From: Haematococcus lacustris
Taxonomy: Eukaryota; Chlorophyta; Chlorophyceae; Chlamydomonadales; Haematococcaceae
NCBI GenBank assembly: GCA_030144725.1
Contig: JASKMD010000015.1
Span: 1,515,487-1,579,486 of the forward strand
Length of the DNA stretch: 64,000 nucleotides
Reading direction: 5' to 3'
Shown here one piece after another: positions 11,901 through 21,512 of this stretch. Both the position numbers and the translations under genes were made by a program. Position 1 is the first letter of the stretch, and every line of letters starts with the position of its first letter. The notes under the pieces were generated by a model. The model was not told where the DNA came from and ran no database searches. It worked only from the letters and a program-made list of their open reading frames with translations.

Positions 11901-13501
11901 GGGCCTGGAGCAGGGTCAGGGGTTGAGTCGAGGGTGAGGTTGAGGGGGAAGGGGGAGGGTGCTGAAGGTGTAGAGGGCGAGGAGGCGTGGGTGGGGTTAG
12001 GGACAGGGAGGCTGGGGGTCATGACAGGCTGGGCAACGTGGCCCCGTACTGCCCCACCCCTGGCCATGACTGCTGCGGCATCGCCCTCTGCCGCAGCCCG
12101 CCCAGCAGCCCCAGGGGCAGCTGGGCCCTCCAGCCCCAGGTAGGGGGCCACGCCGAGGCCCCCCGGGTGCCCTGACCCAGGCGAGGGGGTCAGGGAGGGG
12201 GGCGCCTCTGCCCCTGCCCTTATGACTGTGCTGGCTTGGCTCAGGAGGGTCCTGGGGTGAGCCTGCGCCTCCTGCCCTGCCTCAGCCCCTGTTGCCTCCT
12301 CCAGGTGCCCTTGCCAGGCGTTGTCCCCTGCAGCCTGGAGTGCTGCCACTGCGGCGGGTACCAGTGCTGCTGCTGCTGCTGTAGGCTGTGAGGCCGGTGC
12401 AGGCTGGGTCAGGTGCATGCCTGAGCTGCTGCCGGCAGCACCCACAGCAGCAGCACCCACAGCAGCAGCGGGGTTAAGGGGTCTTTCGCGGTCTGTTTCC
12501 AGAGGGGCAGGAAGAGGAACTGAATCAACCACCAGCCATGCACTGCTGGGCTGGCGGGGCGGGGCTGTTTGCTGGGCCTGCAGGCTAGTGCCCAGGGCCA
12601 CGGCCGCCTGCCAGAAGCGTGTGAGGTGGTGGGTGTCTGGGGCAGGGGCTGGGGACGGGGTAGGGGCAGGCGGGGGGGCGGCAGGGTCAGCGGGGGGGTC
12701 TGCGGGGGCGGTGGCCACGCTGGGAACTGAGTCACCATGAAGGGCGGCAGTTGCACTGGGTGCAGGGGCAGGAGACAGGGCGGCAGCAGCTGGAGCATGA
12801 GGCATGGGGGGAGGCGCAGCGCTGGACTGCCTGCCGCCCTCCACCTCTGGCACAGCCCGTGGCCCTCCCCCCACCCCACCTACAGCTTCCCCCCCCGCCA
12901 CCTCGGCTGTGGCGGGCGACGCTTGCTCCTCCCCCCCTGCCCCACTGCCTCCCTGGCCCCGAACCGCCCCCATCAACTTGTCCACGCCCAAGTCTGGCCC
13001 CACCAGCTGAGCCTCACTGGGGGGCGGGGAGGGGAGCGGGCTGCTGCCGGCAGCAGGGGGGCCCCCCTGGCTTCCCCTCAGACCCTTCAGCCCAAGGTCT
13101 GCCACTTTGGCCACCTTGGCCACCATGCGGGTCGACATGCGGGCAAACAGCTTGCTGGCAGTGGCAGGGCTGGGCAGGCGGGTAGGCAGCCAGCGGCCGG
13201 CCTCTCCCCCTGCTGCTCCATGGGGTCCAGGGGCCCGCGGGCGGTGAGCAGGGGGGCTGGGGGGTCGCTTGCTGCTACTACCACTGCTGCTGCTGGTGCT
13301 GCTGGGCCAACCCCAACGCTGCAGGAGGTTGGGCGGCAACTGGCCTGCGTCACTCTTGCTGGGGCGGCGTTGGTGTAACCTGCTCTCGTCTTCATATCCT
13401 CCGTGGTCGTCGTCTTCAGAATCCACATCCTCGTCAAAGCTGAACTGGGCCTGTGGGGCAGTGGCAGCATTCCCTGCCCAATGACCCTGGTCCTCAGCCA
13501 T
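8940..13501 (-). CDS. PLIP-like class-3 lipase-fold protein, nucleophile Ser replaced
   Basis: Four exons, all phase 0: 13501-11702 (ATG at 13501), 11409-11305, 10930-10748 and 10238-8940, 1128 residues. Residues 1 to about 550 are low complexity (Pro/Ala/Ser/Gly), with an acidic start DEDVDSEDDD. The lipase part begins late in exon 1 (RIIAVRASPGLTASIQHWRR, then FESFKLGVKVPLAAYEEASL) and continues KLCFTGRGVGGSLAVLVGLM and LLAQLGLNCNAVLNVVTP. This order matches plant plastid lipases (PLIP: VIQGSDSLASW, VHRGIYEAA, FTGHSLGGSL, ILAELGLDESHVH). The GHSLGG elbow reads GRGVGG, so the catalytic Ser is Gly, and the HRDIVPRAF segment carrying Asp is not seen. The C terminus PVGKVYKVQP matches the PLIP PVG-LQP motif; the protein then ends before the usual HP(M/L)LPPG His region. 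An Ala/Ser-rich insert fills the middle. Confidence 0.6.
11040..11096. repeat. (GGGTA)n pentamer array
   Basis: About eleven AGGGT/GGGTA units with one variant, in an intron of the lipase-like gene. The minus strand carries the C-rich complement. Confidence 0.85.
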
Positions 13502-13549
13502 AGGTGGCAGGCAGGCATTCAAGCAGGCATAGAAGCAGTCGGTCAGTCA

Positions 13550-13577
13550 GTCAGTCAATCAGGCAGGCAGACAGGCA

Positions 13578-13628
<51 letters not shown>
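13550..13628. repeat. (AGGC)n / (GTCA)n tetramer tract
   Basis: A tandem GTCA run followed by about fifteen AGGC units, immediately upstream of the start codon of the minus-strand lipase-like gene, so probably in its 5' UTR or promoter. Confidence 0.8.
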
Positions 13629-13735
13629 GAGTCAGGAGTGCATGTGGCTGTGTTGGAGTAAGGAGGTTGAGGTCAGTCAGACCATCAGAGTTTCTGGGAG
13701 TACTTGACTAAAGTGTGAGGCAGTTTTAGTTCGCG

Positions 13736-14010
13736 CTATTGCGGTAGGGTTACTGTACTGCGTTTGTCCGGTCGAGGCCATCCCTCTAACGAGTGCTGTG
13801 CTGCCTTTAGGCTGTCAACCACCTGCTCCATCTCCGGGTGCCAACGCAGCTGAGAGCGGGCGTAGGCGGCTCCACCTGAGGCCCCTCCGGGCTTGCTGCT
13901 GCCCCTGTCCTTGGCCCCGCTGCTCCCGCTGCTGCTGCTGCTGCTGCTGCTGTTGGCAGGTGGGTCCGGGGACCAGGGCAAATGCCAGCCAGTGCTCTGC
14001 AACTTGGCAA
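13736..14010 (-). CDS. Possible terminal exon, function unknown
   Basis: An open minus-strand segment reads STGWHLPWSPDPPANSSSS, GSSGAKDRGSSKPGG, then WHPEMEQVVDSLKAAQHSL and GWPRPDKRSTVTLPQ before a stop at 13736. It has non-repetitive, charged C-terminal content and an acceptor-like TTTGCCAAGTTGCAG in front, so it may be the last exon of the gene at 14715-16703. No link in phase could be proved. Confidence 0.3.
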
Positions 14011-14059
14011 AGGCAGAGGCAGCAGCAGGTGTGAGGCTCCGGGTTATCAAGGGGGAGGG

Positions 14060-14460
14060 TTTAGGCTACAAGGGAAGCAGGGGGGTTGGCTAGGGTTAAG
14101 CTAGTGGATGTGGTAGGGTTTGGTTTGGTTTGGTTGGTTATGACACGCTCTCTTATAGCCCCCTTAGGGTCAAGCTAGGGTTTGTGGTGCAGTTCAGGGG
14201 TAGGGTTCAATTCGACTGTCATGGTTCACACATGTACAGTGTGAAGTATGACACGCTCCCCTACAGCCCCCTTGCCATGGCTGCTTGACAAGCTGCAGGA
14301 GTGCCCCCAGGGCCTGTTTCTTATTTGTGCCTAGCTGCAGTGCTCTAGCTGCCTGCCGTGTGCCAAGGGCAGCAGCAGCACATGTGAAAGGTGTGTTTGT
14401 AAGGGAAAGGGTGCGGACTACAGGGCAAGCAGGGGGGTAGTTAGGGTCGAGCTAGGGGAT
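14060..14460. repeat. Duplicated intronic blocks
   Basis: Two sequence pairs recur: 'ctaca-ggg-aagcaggggggtt' with a following 'gctag' (about 14066-14100 and 14418-14455), and 'tatgacacgctc' followed by 'agcccccttrg' (about 14139-14168 and 14248-14272). They look like old local duplications in the interval between the exons at 14010 and 14715. No coding frame. Confidence 0.5.
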
Positions 14461-14714
14461 AGGGTAGATAGTGGTAAGGGCATCCTCAACACCTTGCCGG
14501 CAACTTTTCCCTTGGACCTAAAGACTAGACCTCATGACCAGGACTGGCCTCATGCTGCTCTTTGGACATTAAGCTGGCAGCATGGTTGCCTGGTTGTCAT
14601 GGTGGGTTGCTACTTGCGGCTCTCACGGCCCTCTTCACCCTCATCTTTGCAAAGCCTGACCCTGACCCTAACCCAAACCCCAACCCTTGTCATAGTATGC
14701 CTCAGAGGCCGCAC

Positions 14715-16703
14715 CTGGGTCCCAGTGGGTTGGCCTGATCGCCCTGAGCCCCTGCCGGGGGGCGAGGCAGGGCGCCACAGGGCCCAGCCCCGAGCCGCTG
14801 CCTCCGCCGCCGCCTCATCCGCCTGCCGCTGTGCCTCAAGCGCCTCAGCCCTGGCCTGGGTGGCCGCAGCAGCAGGAGCAGCAGTAGGGCAGCAGCGGGA
14901 GCAGTAGCAATACTAAGCATGGGCGCATGGGCAACAGCAGCAGTGGGTCTACAGCAGGTCCAGGAGCCATATGGTAGTAGTGTCCACATTGCTGAGGTTT
15001 GCTAGGAGGCCCGTAGGCAGGCAGGCAGGCCAGTGGGCAGGCAGGCGGGCGGGCAGGTGGGCGGGCAGGTGGGTGGGCAGGTGGGCGGGCAGGTGGGCGC
15101 CTTCCTGTCAGTGAAGACAAGAGCAGCCCCGGCGGCCTGACCTGCAATGCTTTCAGCGCTGATCCTCCTTTACCCAGTCCAGGGGGCTTGCGAGGTGCTG
15201 GCTGAGGTTCTCCCTGTCTGCCGCCCTCACCACCACCACTGCTGCTGGCAGCTTTGGGGGAGGCAGTGGCAGAGGTGCTGGCTGCAGTGGCCTCGGTGGC
15301 AGCAGGGTGGTGTGAAGCACTGCCTGAAACAACGCTGTCAGCAGGAGTTGAACCCAGCACCACTGGCACCTGGACAGGTACAGCACTTTTGTGACCGGTG
15401 GCTTCAGTGCTGGTACTGGGGCTGCTGCTGGGGCTGCTGCTGGAGGCAGGGCTGGAGGCAGGGCTGGAGGCAGGGCCATTGACAGCCGTGATCTCTGTGG
15501 CCTTGTTGTTGGATTGCTGGCTTTGCGCTGCAGGCTGCCAAGTGCCAGAGCCCCTCTGGTCCCCTTGAGCTTGCATCGGACATGAGTGTGATTGGGTGTG
15601 ACCTGGGCTGTGGTCGTGGCTGTCCTTCCTAGGCATGGTGCCTGGTGTGCCCACGCTGTCACTGCTGCTGCTGCTGCTGCTGCCAGGGGCACTGGTACCG
15701 CTGCCTCCCAGGAGGGAAGCCAGCATGTGTGGCGCGTGGCTGGTTGCCAGGGATGCAGGGGTGAGGAAGGCCATGCCGTCCTCAGCCCCCTCCTCCTCCT
15801 CCAGCACCTGGCCCACCCCTGCCCCCTGCCCTGCACTGCCTGGGGCCAGAAGGCTTCCATGGCCCAGGCCCCCTTGGGAAGGGCTGGCATGCAGGAGGAG
15901 GGGGTGGCAGGCGGCGTGGCCAAGCAGGCGGGAGCAGGTGACCAGCTGCATGTCCAGCTGGTGCAGCCGAGTGCGCAGGGCCTGTGCCGCAATGACCAAC
16001 AGCAACGGGGTGCTGCCATATGGCTGGATGTGTCACAGCAATGCCCTGCTGGCTGGGCCCATGCTCTGTCCCGTTATCACAAGGTAGTGTGCCACTGCTG
16101 GTGCTGGTGCTGAAGTTGATGCTGGTGGTAATAGTTCTGGTGGTTGTGCTGGTGGATACACTGATGGTGGTGGTAGTGGATGTGGGGTGTGGGTGTGGAC
16201 CAGAAACCTACCTACTCAAACCACCCAGCAGCATGACTAGCTGACTAGCCAAACCTCAGCAGGCTCTTGCCGGGGTTTGAATGTCACCGCCCAAAAGGGT
16301 TGGACCTTCCATGCATTTACCTCTGGATCTGGAGCAGCATCTTCATGCAGGCATTCTGTCAGACTTAGCAGCCGCTGCACTAGCTCTCTCTCGCTGGCCT
16401 CCACATCACTGCTGCAATCTTCTGCAACTGCTGGCACATCACTGCTGGCTTTGGTCCGGTGGCAGTGGGATGTGCGGTGGGCTCCAGCAGCTCTCAACCA
16501 GCCAGCTGTTGAGGTGCAAGTGCGAAGGCACACACACCAGGCGGAGAAGGCTCTTGGGGCCTGCATGCAGGTCAACCTTGTGCAGGCGGGTCGCTGTATT
16601 TCGAAACTGCACTTCCGCTATCGAGACTAGGCGAAGGGTTTCCAGTGCAGCATGTAAGACTTGCGCACCGCTGGCTTCCACGGAGGCTTGCGAGACGAGG
16701 GAG
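14715..16703 (-). CDS. Unrecognised multi-exon gene
   Basis: Minus-strand coding pieces with plausible splice sites: 16703-16538 (QASVEASGAQVLHAALETL, then VSIAEVQFRNTATRLHK and DLHAGPKSLLRL); a second exon ending at the GTAAATG near 16317 (ASERELVQRLLSLTECLHED); a long third exon, about 16000-15142 (LLVIAAQALRTRLHQLDMQL, then a Ser/Pro-rich run, ending RKPPGLGKGGSALKALQ); and 14855-14715 (ARAEALEAQRQADEAAAEAA, a short coiled coil). The amphipathic helical segments look real, but I recognise no domain. The start codon was not found (an in-frame stop precedes 16703), so at least one 5' exon is missing. The end is also open. Confidence 0.4.
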
Positions 16704-17069
16704 CTGCGGTTACATACGGCATCTTGCTATGGCTATGCTGTGGCGCACAGCCACGGAACTGAAGGCGCATCTCGGGTCTGTCGTGCCGACGGGCACGTCA
16801 GCTTAGCAGGCACCAGATGGACTGCACGCACACAGTGCTAACGGCCCCAGCCTGACACCTAGCACAACAAGCGCGCCGTTACAACGCATTACACACCTTT
16901 TTGCATCACCCATTGAGCAGTTGAGGGATTGAGCTGGTACTGTACTCGATGCAAAGCTGGGGAGCTAGGCCTTGTGCAGAAAGTCACCCAATTGCAAGCC
17001 GGCCGTTTACCTCCTCCGCATTCTATGAGCCTGAGGTCAGCATATCCACAGGCTGTCTTGTATCCCTAT
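16704..17069. other. Interval between unknown gene and Fanzor copy 1
   Basis: No convincing gene. It should hold the missing 5' exon(s) of the minus-strand gene at 14715-16703 and the sequence flanking the Fanzor right end (just below 17070), which would be the guide-equivalent flank of copy 1. Confidence 0.3.
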
Positions 17070-17236
17070 CCTCCTGTGGAGCCCCTACACTTCTCCACAG
17101 GAGTCAGGGACCGGTGTGTGTCCCTAACCTAGGTCCCTAACCCTAGGAGTCGCTAGAGCCCTAAACTATCCTATGCATACTCTAGCGCGCACACATCCCT
17201 TTGTAAGGGGCAATCGAATTGTTTGTTTTATTTGGC
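17070..17236 (-). ncRNA. Candidate Fanzor guide-RNA (omega-RNA-like) region, copy 1
   Basis: The 167 bases after the stop codon are closely matched in copy 3 (55118-55500, minus its SINE). They include an imperfect cccctt-ac-aaagggg hairpin, telomere-like CCCTAAA/CCCTAACC words, and a terminal perfect 10-bp stem TCCTGTGGAG / CTCCACAGGA with an 11-base loop (17102-17072). In TnpB and Fanzor systems the guide RNA scaffold comes from the 3' end of the gene and element; transcription here is inferred, not seen. Confidence 0.4.
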
Positions 17237-18235
17237 TCATGGCATGATACACATGTCAATGTCGCTGTCGCTGGTGCCCCCGCTGCCACTTTCACAGCAG
17301 GCCTCTGTCGCGCACGCACACCCACTCTTGGCCTGGTCTGCCTGGGTTAGGCATAGCTGGGCGGCCCTGCCAGCTGCTGAGCTCGCGGGGGCGGGGCGGC
17401 GCGGCCCGGCTGCAATGCGGCGGATGTACAGCGCGACTGACACGTCTCGATCGTAGAACCTGATGCCCGTGCTTGTTGAGCACATCAGGCCCCGGATGCG
17501 GGACCGCGTCGCCATGCTGCGCACCGGGCGCAGCCACCTGCAAGGCGACATACATGTCAATGCACATATGCAACATTGCCAAACCAAGTGTTCAGTCAAG
17601 CCATGTTTAGTCTGAACGGGTGGTGGTGTGTGAGGTGCCATTCTACAGTTGTGTAATGACTCCACTCCAAATGCACCCGAGGTCTCTCACCTGAAGGACT
17701 CTGCTTGGCCTGCCACCACGTTGGTGCGGGCAGAGCTGACCCGGCTGGTGTGAAACTCATTCACCATCACCACACGCCCGGGGAAGTGCTTGCATGCCTC
17801 CCTGAGCATCTGCTTGACTGACACACCCTTGCTGCCAATGCTGCCGCTGCCACTGAAGCCTGCAGCCCCATTGGCCAGGGCCAGGGGCCGACCTGTGGCA
17901 GCCGAGTTGCAACGTACCCTGGCACCCCTCACAGTCTGCAGCCAAGGCACACAAGGAGAGACACATTGTGAGCTCAGGTCCAGCCATGGCAAAGACAAGC
18001 ATCGTGAGCACACACACTAGCACACACACTGGCTGGGTACGGCCTACTCACCTCAGCCCAGAACCTGGCCACCGTGCGCTGCTTGCCTCCGTACAGCCGG
18101 AATCTGGCGTTTGAACGCGCCCTCCTCTAAACCCGCAGCGGACACACCACTCATCAAGGTGTGCATTTTTTTCTTCTTTGCGTGCCATGTGTTATTGTGG
18201 GTGTGGGCCCAGTGCGCTGCACCGTTGGCCTGCAT
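17237..18235 (-). pseudogene. Fanzor (eukaryotic TnpB-like) nuclease, deletion derivative
   Basis: Fanzor proteins are RNA-guided DNA nucleases related to TnpB. Here the ORF opens at 18235 (MQANGAAHWAHTHNNTWHAK), then a deletion near 18118 leads to a segment that in another frame reads NARFRLYGGKQRTVARFWAE (18111-18052, GTGAGT donor). That segment resembles the Fanzor stretch between RuvC-I and RuvC-II. Exon 17935-17691 carries KGVSVKQMLREACKHFPG and VVMVNEFHTSR, the RuvC-II glutamate region; exon 17537-17237 carries IRFYDRDVSVAL, the RuvC-III aspartate. RuvC-I is absent. The zinc-ribbon positions read VSSART and LMCSTSTG instead of paired CxxC. It cannot encode an intact nuclease. Confidence 0.7.
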
Positions 18236-18611
18236 GTTCCGCTGAGCCTGACTTGGTTCTGGCGGCCGGTCAACCTAACTGTCCGAGGAGTTACGGTTAC
18301 GTCTACGCTGTCTGTTTCGCTGCATTTCACAACTCGCTTCGCTAACCGTGGCGCTAATTACCTTTGATGTCCTGTTTTTCCGTTTTTTTCCTGGTTTTCC
18401 TGGTCTTCCTGGTTTCCTGTTCCTGGTAATTATTTTCCTGGTTTTCAATTCGCATTCCTGCCAGATGACAACTTGGTTCGCCAGGCATGCACTCAACAAT
18501 GAGGCACATGTTTCGAGCGTGACAAATGCTCCGTTCCACCTATCCACCGTTCCACCGTTCTTACATCTTCATTGCAATCATAATCACAACCGCAAAACGA
18601 CGGGGAACAGC

Positions 18612-19031
18612 CCCAGCCCCAGCCCCAGCCCCAGCCCCAGCCCCAGCCCCAGCCCCAGCCCCAGCCCCAGCCCCAGCCCCAGCCCCAGCCCCAGCCCCAG
18701 CCCCAGCCCCAGCCCCAGCCCCAGCCCCAGCCCCAGCCCCAGCCCCAGCCCCAGCCCCAGCCCCAGCCCCAGCCCCAGCCCCAGCCCCAGCCCCAGCCCC
18801 AGCCCCAGCCCCAGCCCCAGCCCCAGCCCCAGCCCCAGCCCCAGCCCCAGCCCCAGCCCCAGCCCCAGCCCCAGCCCCAGCCCCAGCCCCAGCCCCAGCC
18901 CCAGCCCCAGCCCCAGCCCCAGCCCCAGCCCCAGCCCCAGCCCCAGCCCCAGCCCCAGCCCCAGCCCCAGCCCCAGCCCCAGCCCCAGCCCCAGCCCCAG
19001 CCCCAGCCCCAGCCCCAGCCCCAGCCCCAGC
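18612..19031. repeat. (CCCCAG)n array, about 420 bp
   Basis: About 70 near-perfect tandem hexamers. It lies between Fanzor copy 1 and the first visible kinase exon, probably in an intron of the kinase gene. All long ORFs here (Pro-Ser, Ala-Pro, Gly-Ala, Gly-Leu repeats) are artefacts of the repeat. Confidence 0.95.
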
Positions 19032-19088
19032 CCCCACCCTGTGAGCCTTTGACGGTTGCACCACTCCTGCTCCCTGTCGTGCATGCAG

Positions 19089-20244
19089 GCGTACATTCAC
19101 AGCCGCAACATCATCCACAGGGTGGGTCTCAGGGCTTGAGGAGAGGCAGGTAGCCTGGCACACACTGGCAGGCAGTGCTGTGTAAGGTGCAGGCAGGGGT
19201 GGGGTGGCTGCGGGGCCGGCTCCCTCACCTCCTGTTTGGCTGGCCCTGCCAGCAGTAAGGCCATCACCTGTGTTGCCAACTGCTCCACCGCTTCAATTCC
19301 ATGTGAAGTTCCCAGCTGTGCAGCTGTGCGCATGTTGGACATAGCCACAGAGCAAGACAGGGTTGCTGAGGCACTAGCCTGGCCTGCCTCTCACCCCAAA
19401 CTGCTCGTGTTGTTGTGCAGTGCATGGCACCTGTACTGAATCAAGCTGCTCTGCTGCTGTTGCTGCCTGCTGTGCTGCAGGACCTGAAGCCAGACAATGT
19501 GTTGCTGCAGGACAGCCCTGACCGTGTGGTCGCCAAGGTGTGCCGGGCAGTCGGTGGGAGTCAGGACATGAGGCTGTAGCACCAGCACCTCAGGCCCTCC
19601 TCAGCCAGGGCCCTCCTCCCCTGCACACTGCCATAGCCTTCCATCAGCCGCAAAGGTGGTGCCTGGCCACAGGTGGCAGACCTGGGCCTGAGTGTGGTCC
19701 TGGGGCGGCACCAGACCCACCTCAGCGACGCCCGTGCGGGCACTCCACTGTACATGGCGCCGGAGGTGCTGCTGGGCCACAGCAGCCGGGCAGGCGACGT
19801 GTACAGCTTTGGGGTGATGGCCTGGGAGCTGCTCCACGGCTGCACTGTGTGGACCCGGCTGCACCAGATGTGAGTGGAGGAGGCTGCCTGCACCCTGGCT
19901 TGATTGCACTCGCCCTGACCCTGCATGTTGGCGTCCCTCCCACTGCTTGGCCTTTTTCTCATGCACTGTGCAGCACCAAGGAGCCAAGGTACCTGCAGGG
20001 CTTCAAGCCCCACCCCCAACTCTTTCATCACGACTGGCGGCGCCAGCCTGTGGGCCCTGCAGCGGCCCTGGTGCAGCCGGTCCTCAGGGGGCTGCAGGAG
20101 CTGGTGGACTGCTGCCTGCAGCCACGGCCCAGTGCCCGCCCCTCCTTTGCTCCATCTCCGGCCTCTGCACAGCCTAAGGTCGTTGATTCAGATTACAGGG
20201 GTACAGGGCAGGCTGCTGCAGAGCCTGTGACAGGATGCCTGTGA
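19089..20244 (+). CDS. Protein kinase C-lobe (TKL-like), N-lobe not found
   Basis: Four exons in phase: 19089-19121 (AYIHSRNIIHR), 19481-19537 (DLKPDNVLLQ), 19673-19869 (ADLGLSVVLG as the DFG equivalent, AGTPLYMAPEVL as the activation-loop end, DVYSFGVMAWELLHG), and 19974 to a stop at 20242-20244 (ITKEPRYLQGFKP, then LQELVDCCLQPRPSARPSF). Together they give the catalytic loop HRDLKPDN, the APE motif and the C-terminal Arg. Style resembles tyrosine-kinase-like (Raf/MLK type) kinases. DFG reads DLG. No glycine loop or VAVK lysine is visible upstream: the (CCCCAG)n array and Fanzor copy 1 occupy the preceding 2 kb. It is either a gene with a very long first intron or a truncated pseudogene. The last 25 residues may be read-through of an intron. 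Confidence 0.6.
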
Positions 20245-20398
20245 TTGGTAGGCCTTGCATAAACGTACATATTTCTCTCTGCGGCCAGACATGGTCGTCA
20301 CTGGCGTCCACCGTTCACCCATACGCTTTGCATGAGGTAACAATAAGTCACGCCCTGATGCCACATGGCCACCGCGTTTTCGTCGTGTATGGGGCTCC

Positions 20399-20442
20399 AT
20401 GACCACGCCATGACTAAGCTCATAGTTTCACTCTGATTCGCG
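20399..20442. repeat. Direct repeat DR1
   Basis: About 44 bp (atgaccacgccatgac, then aagctcatagtttcactctg, then attcgc) recurring in the same orientation at 24071-24115. The two copies bracket the tandem array, Fanzor copy 2 and the LINE. Confidence 0.8.
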
Positions 20443-20450
20443 TGTTACAC

Positions 20451-21003
20451 TGAGCGCACTGAACCCAGCACTGAACGCACTGAACACTGCACTGAACGCA
20501 CTGAACACTGCACTGAACGCACTGAACATTGGACTGAGCGCACTGAACATTGCACTGAACGCACTGAACCTAGCACTGAACGCACTGAACTTTGCACTGA
20601 ATGCACTGAACATTGGACTGAACGCACTGAACATTGGACTGAGCGCACTGAACCTAGCACTGAACGCACTGAACATTGCACTGAGCGCACTGAACCTAGC
20701 ACTGAACGCACTGAACATTGGACTGAACGCACTGAACATTGCACTGAGCGCACTGAACATTGCACTGAACGCACTGAACATTGGACTGAGCGCACTGAAC
20801 CTAGCACTGAACGCACTGAACCTAGCACTGAAGGCACTGAACCTAGCACTGAAGGCACTGAATCGTGCACTGAACGCACTGAATTGTGCACTGAACGCAC
20901 TGAATTGTGCACTGAACGCACTGAATAGTGCACTGAACGCACTGAATTGTGCACTGGACGCACTGAACCTTGCACTGAACGCACTGAACCGTGCACTGAA
21001 TAC
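20451..21003. repeat. 21-bp minisatellite, about 26 units
   Basis: Units of the form cactgaacgcactgaacattg with variable last bases (attg, ctag, tgtg). Each unit is itself two ACTGAAC half-units. Because 21 is divisible by 3 it is open in several frames (7-residue periods), which creates spurious ORFs. Confidence 0.95.
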
Positions 21004-21074
21004 ACTGAACAATACCCCCCAGCCCCAGCCTTTGACTTTTTGGGCCTGATTCTTTTTGGGTTGACTTGCTTACA

Positions 21075-21494
21075 TCACAAGCTACCAATGTGCAAAGTTT
21101 CAGCCCAAACGGCCAAAGTCGGTCTAGGGGCCTGGCTGCTAATTCCTACGAGTGGGTACAGGTTGTGCTCCGCCAAATTCGGGATGACCGCGTCCTCAGC
21201 TGGGATTTCCTCCAAGAGCTCCTGGCCATCCGCAAGTACAGTGACGCGTGTGAAGCAGCCGCGCACCAAGAGGCCCAGTAGCAAGCTGGCGAGCAGCGCC
21301 CTCTTGCTGCAGGCCTCCACCCAAAGCACAAGTTGCTGGTAGAGCCGCGCCTCCACCACTTCGGACGGCACGACCGCGCCCTCCTCTAAACCCGCAGCGG
21401 ACACACCACTCATCAAGGTGTGCATTTTACTCTTCTTTGCGTGCCATGTGTTATTGTGGGTGTGGGCCCAGTGCGCTGCACCGTTGGCCTGCAT
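21075..21494 (-). pseudogene. Fanzor N-terminal fragment
   Basis: Open from ATG 21494 (MQANGAAHWAHTHNNTWHAK, then SGVSAAGLEEGAVVPSEVVE, LYQQLVLWVEACSKRALLAS, LLVRGCFTRVTVLADGQELL). The same 90-residue segment occurs in copy 3, in copy 3's own frame. After LAEHNLYPLV the sequence diverges into unrelated DNA and stops. It holds only the helical N-terminal (recognition-type) part; no nuclease motif is present. Confidence 0.7.
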
Positions 21495-21499
21495 GTTCC

Positions 21500-21512
21500 G
21501 CTGAGCCTGACT
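21500..21512. repeat. Target-site duplication of the LINE, left
   Basis: gctgagcctgact, identical to 23750-23762. Confidence 0.9.

Larger units (their letters stand above)
17070..18553 (-). mobile_element. Fanzor-family element, copy 1 (internal deletion)
   Basis: Minus-oriented element sharing three blocks with copy 3 at 53059-55500: a 5' block (18553-18240, containing a purine-rich ccagg/gaaaa segment on the element strand), exons encoding RuvC-like motifs (17935-17691 and 17537-17237, the same lengths 245 and 301 as in copy 3), and a 3' block ending in a hairpin at 17102-17072. The N-terminal coding region present in copies 2 and 3 is missing: the reading frame jumps at about 18118 from GLEEGA straight into the segment encoding RFRLYGGKQR. 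Confidence 0.75.

Noticed and set aside
14845..16019. Alternative 288-codon minus-strand frame over 15153-16019
   Set aside because: Pro/Ala/Arg composition of a shadow frame; the other frame has helical segments and ends at a GTCAGG donor in phase.
18348..19163. Pro-Ser, Ala-Pro, Gly-Ala and Gly-Leu dipeptide ORFs
   Set aside because: All come from the (CCCCAG)n array, open in every frame because the period is six.
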